DNA from: JACPYM01 sp963699175
GTDB taxonomy: Bacteria; Acidobacteriota; Blastocatellia; RBC074
Reading direction: 5' to 3'
NCBI GenBank assembly: GCA_963699175.1
Contig: OY969418.1
Span: 3,720,001-3,784,000 of the forward strand
DNA length: 64,000 bases
Below are positions 63,848-64,000 of the stretch, piece by piece. The position numbers were made by a program, and so were the translations under genes. The notes under the pieces were generated by a model, which saw only the letters and a program-made list of their open reading frames with translations, was not told where the DNA came from and ran no database searches. The number at the start of each line of letters is the position of its first letter. The first letter of the stretch is position 1.

Positions 63848-64000
63848 ATGACCGAAGCCATCGGCTGGCTCAGTTCCCTGATTCTCGTGCTGACTATCGG
63901 GAAGCAGGTTTATAAGCAATGGCAGGATGGCTCAAGCAAAGGAATTTCAAAGTGGCTGTTCATTGGGCAGGTGGCGGCTTCAGTAGGCTTCACGATTTAC
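63848..64000 (+). CDS. PQ-loop / SemiSWEET-like membrane protein (partial)
   Basis: 51 residues visible, running off the right edge. The ATG at 63848 has AAGGAG upstream. Text such as GWLSSLILVLTIGKQVYKQW and SSKGISKWLFIGQVAAS has the helix-turn pattern of a PQ-loop/SemiSWEET repeat, with Lys-Gln in the PQ position and the SKGIS motif typical of the family. These small proteins carry sugars or other solutes as dimers. Not on any list of complete genes here because the end lies outside. Confidence 0.6.
   Translation, partial: MTEAIGWLSSLILVLTIGKQVYKQWQDGSSKGISKWLFIGQVAASVGFTIY

Overview
This 64 kb window is ordinary, densely coded bacterial chromosome. I recognise no phage, insertion sequence, CRISPR array, rRNA or tRNA. 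The gene set suggests an Acidobacteriota genome, perhaps class Blastocatellia or a relative. This is inference, drawn from BlaI plus M56-peptidase operons, secreted HEAT-repeat proteins, a YSC84/SYLF protein, giant proteins with FG-GAP-like repeats, a DUF5777 barrel, small retropepsins and many dispersed palindromic repeats. It has not been tested against a marker gene.

Layout. 1-3.3 kb: a partial zinc-ribbon membrane protein, a short-chain dehydrogenase and a dienelactone hydrolase on the minus strand, divergent from an enoyl-CoA hydratase. 3.4-5.7 kb: a c-type-cytochrome/DUF5777 outer-membrane protein converging on a DUF4097-like protein. 5.9-11.7 kb: a plus-strand series of MoxR/ChlI-like ATPase, retropepsin, VWA protein and lipoprotein lytic transglycosylase. 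11.7-13.9 kb: a phosphate operon (DUF47, PiT) ending in a lipoprotein. 14.2-21.3 kb: a small membrane protein, a lone HPS/KGPDC-type decarboxylase, ftsK, prfB with its +1 programmed frameshift, and a GT87 membrane protein. 21.4-30.5 kb: a secreted protein, methylmalonyl-CoA mutase catalytic subunit, a 77-residue protein coupled to a retropepsin interrupted by TGA, cstA, nagA, a pentapeptide-repeat protein and a SYLF protein. 29.2-36.1 kb: a minus-strand blaI operon with an M56 peptidase fused to HEAT repeats and two secreted proteins. 36.3-43.6 kb: rpmE, DUF1385, prfA-prmC, a TPR/EF-hand-like protein, an orphan DNA methyltransferase and an LCAT-like lipoprotein hydrolase. 43.6-53.7 kb: two small secreted proteins, then two giant secreted proteins sharing a 45-residue repeat, the first a reprolysin-like protease. 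54.0-64.0 kb: a stress and nitrogen-storage region with an SRPBCC membrane protein, a zinc dehydrogenase, a DUF6335 protein, cyanophycin genes cphA-iadA-cphB divergent from aspA, a hemerythrin, and a partial PQ-loop protein.

How the genes fit together. CphA would make multi-L-arginyl-poly-L-aspartate; CphB would cut it to beta-Asp-Arg; IadA would split the dipeptide; the aspartase would deaminate the aspartate. That is a complete nitrogen-reserve cycle at one locus. The BlaI repressor has a good promoter bracketed by two inverted copies of one 9-base motif, and it would control a membrane peptidase whose HEAT repeats probably lie in the periplasm beside another secreted HEAT protein. prfA, prmC and prfB supply both class-I release factors and a release-factor methylase.

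Limits. Starts were chosen by eye from Shine-Dalgarno sequences and signal peptides. Family names rest on motif recognition, with no database search.
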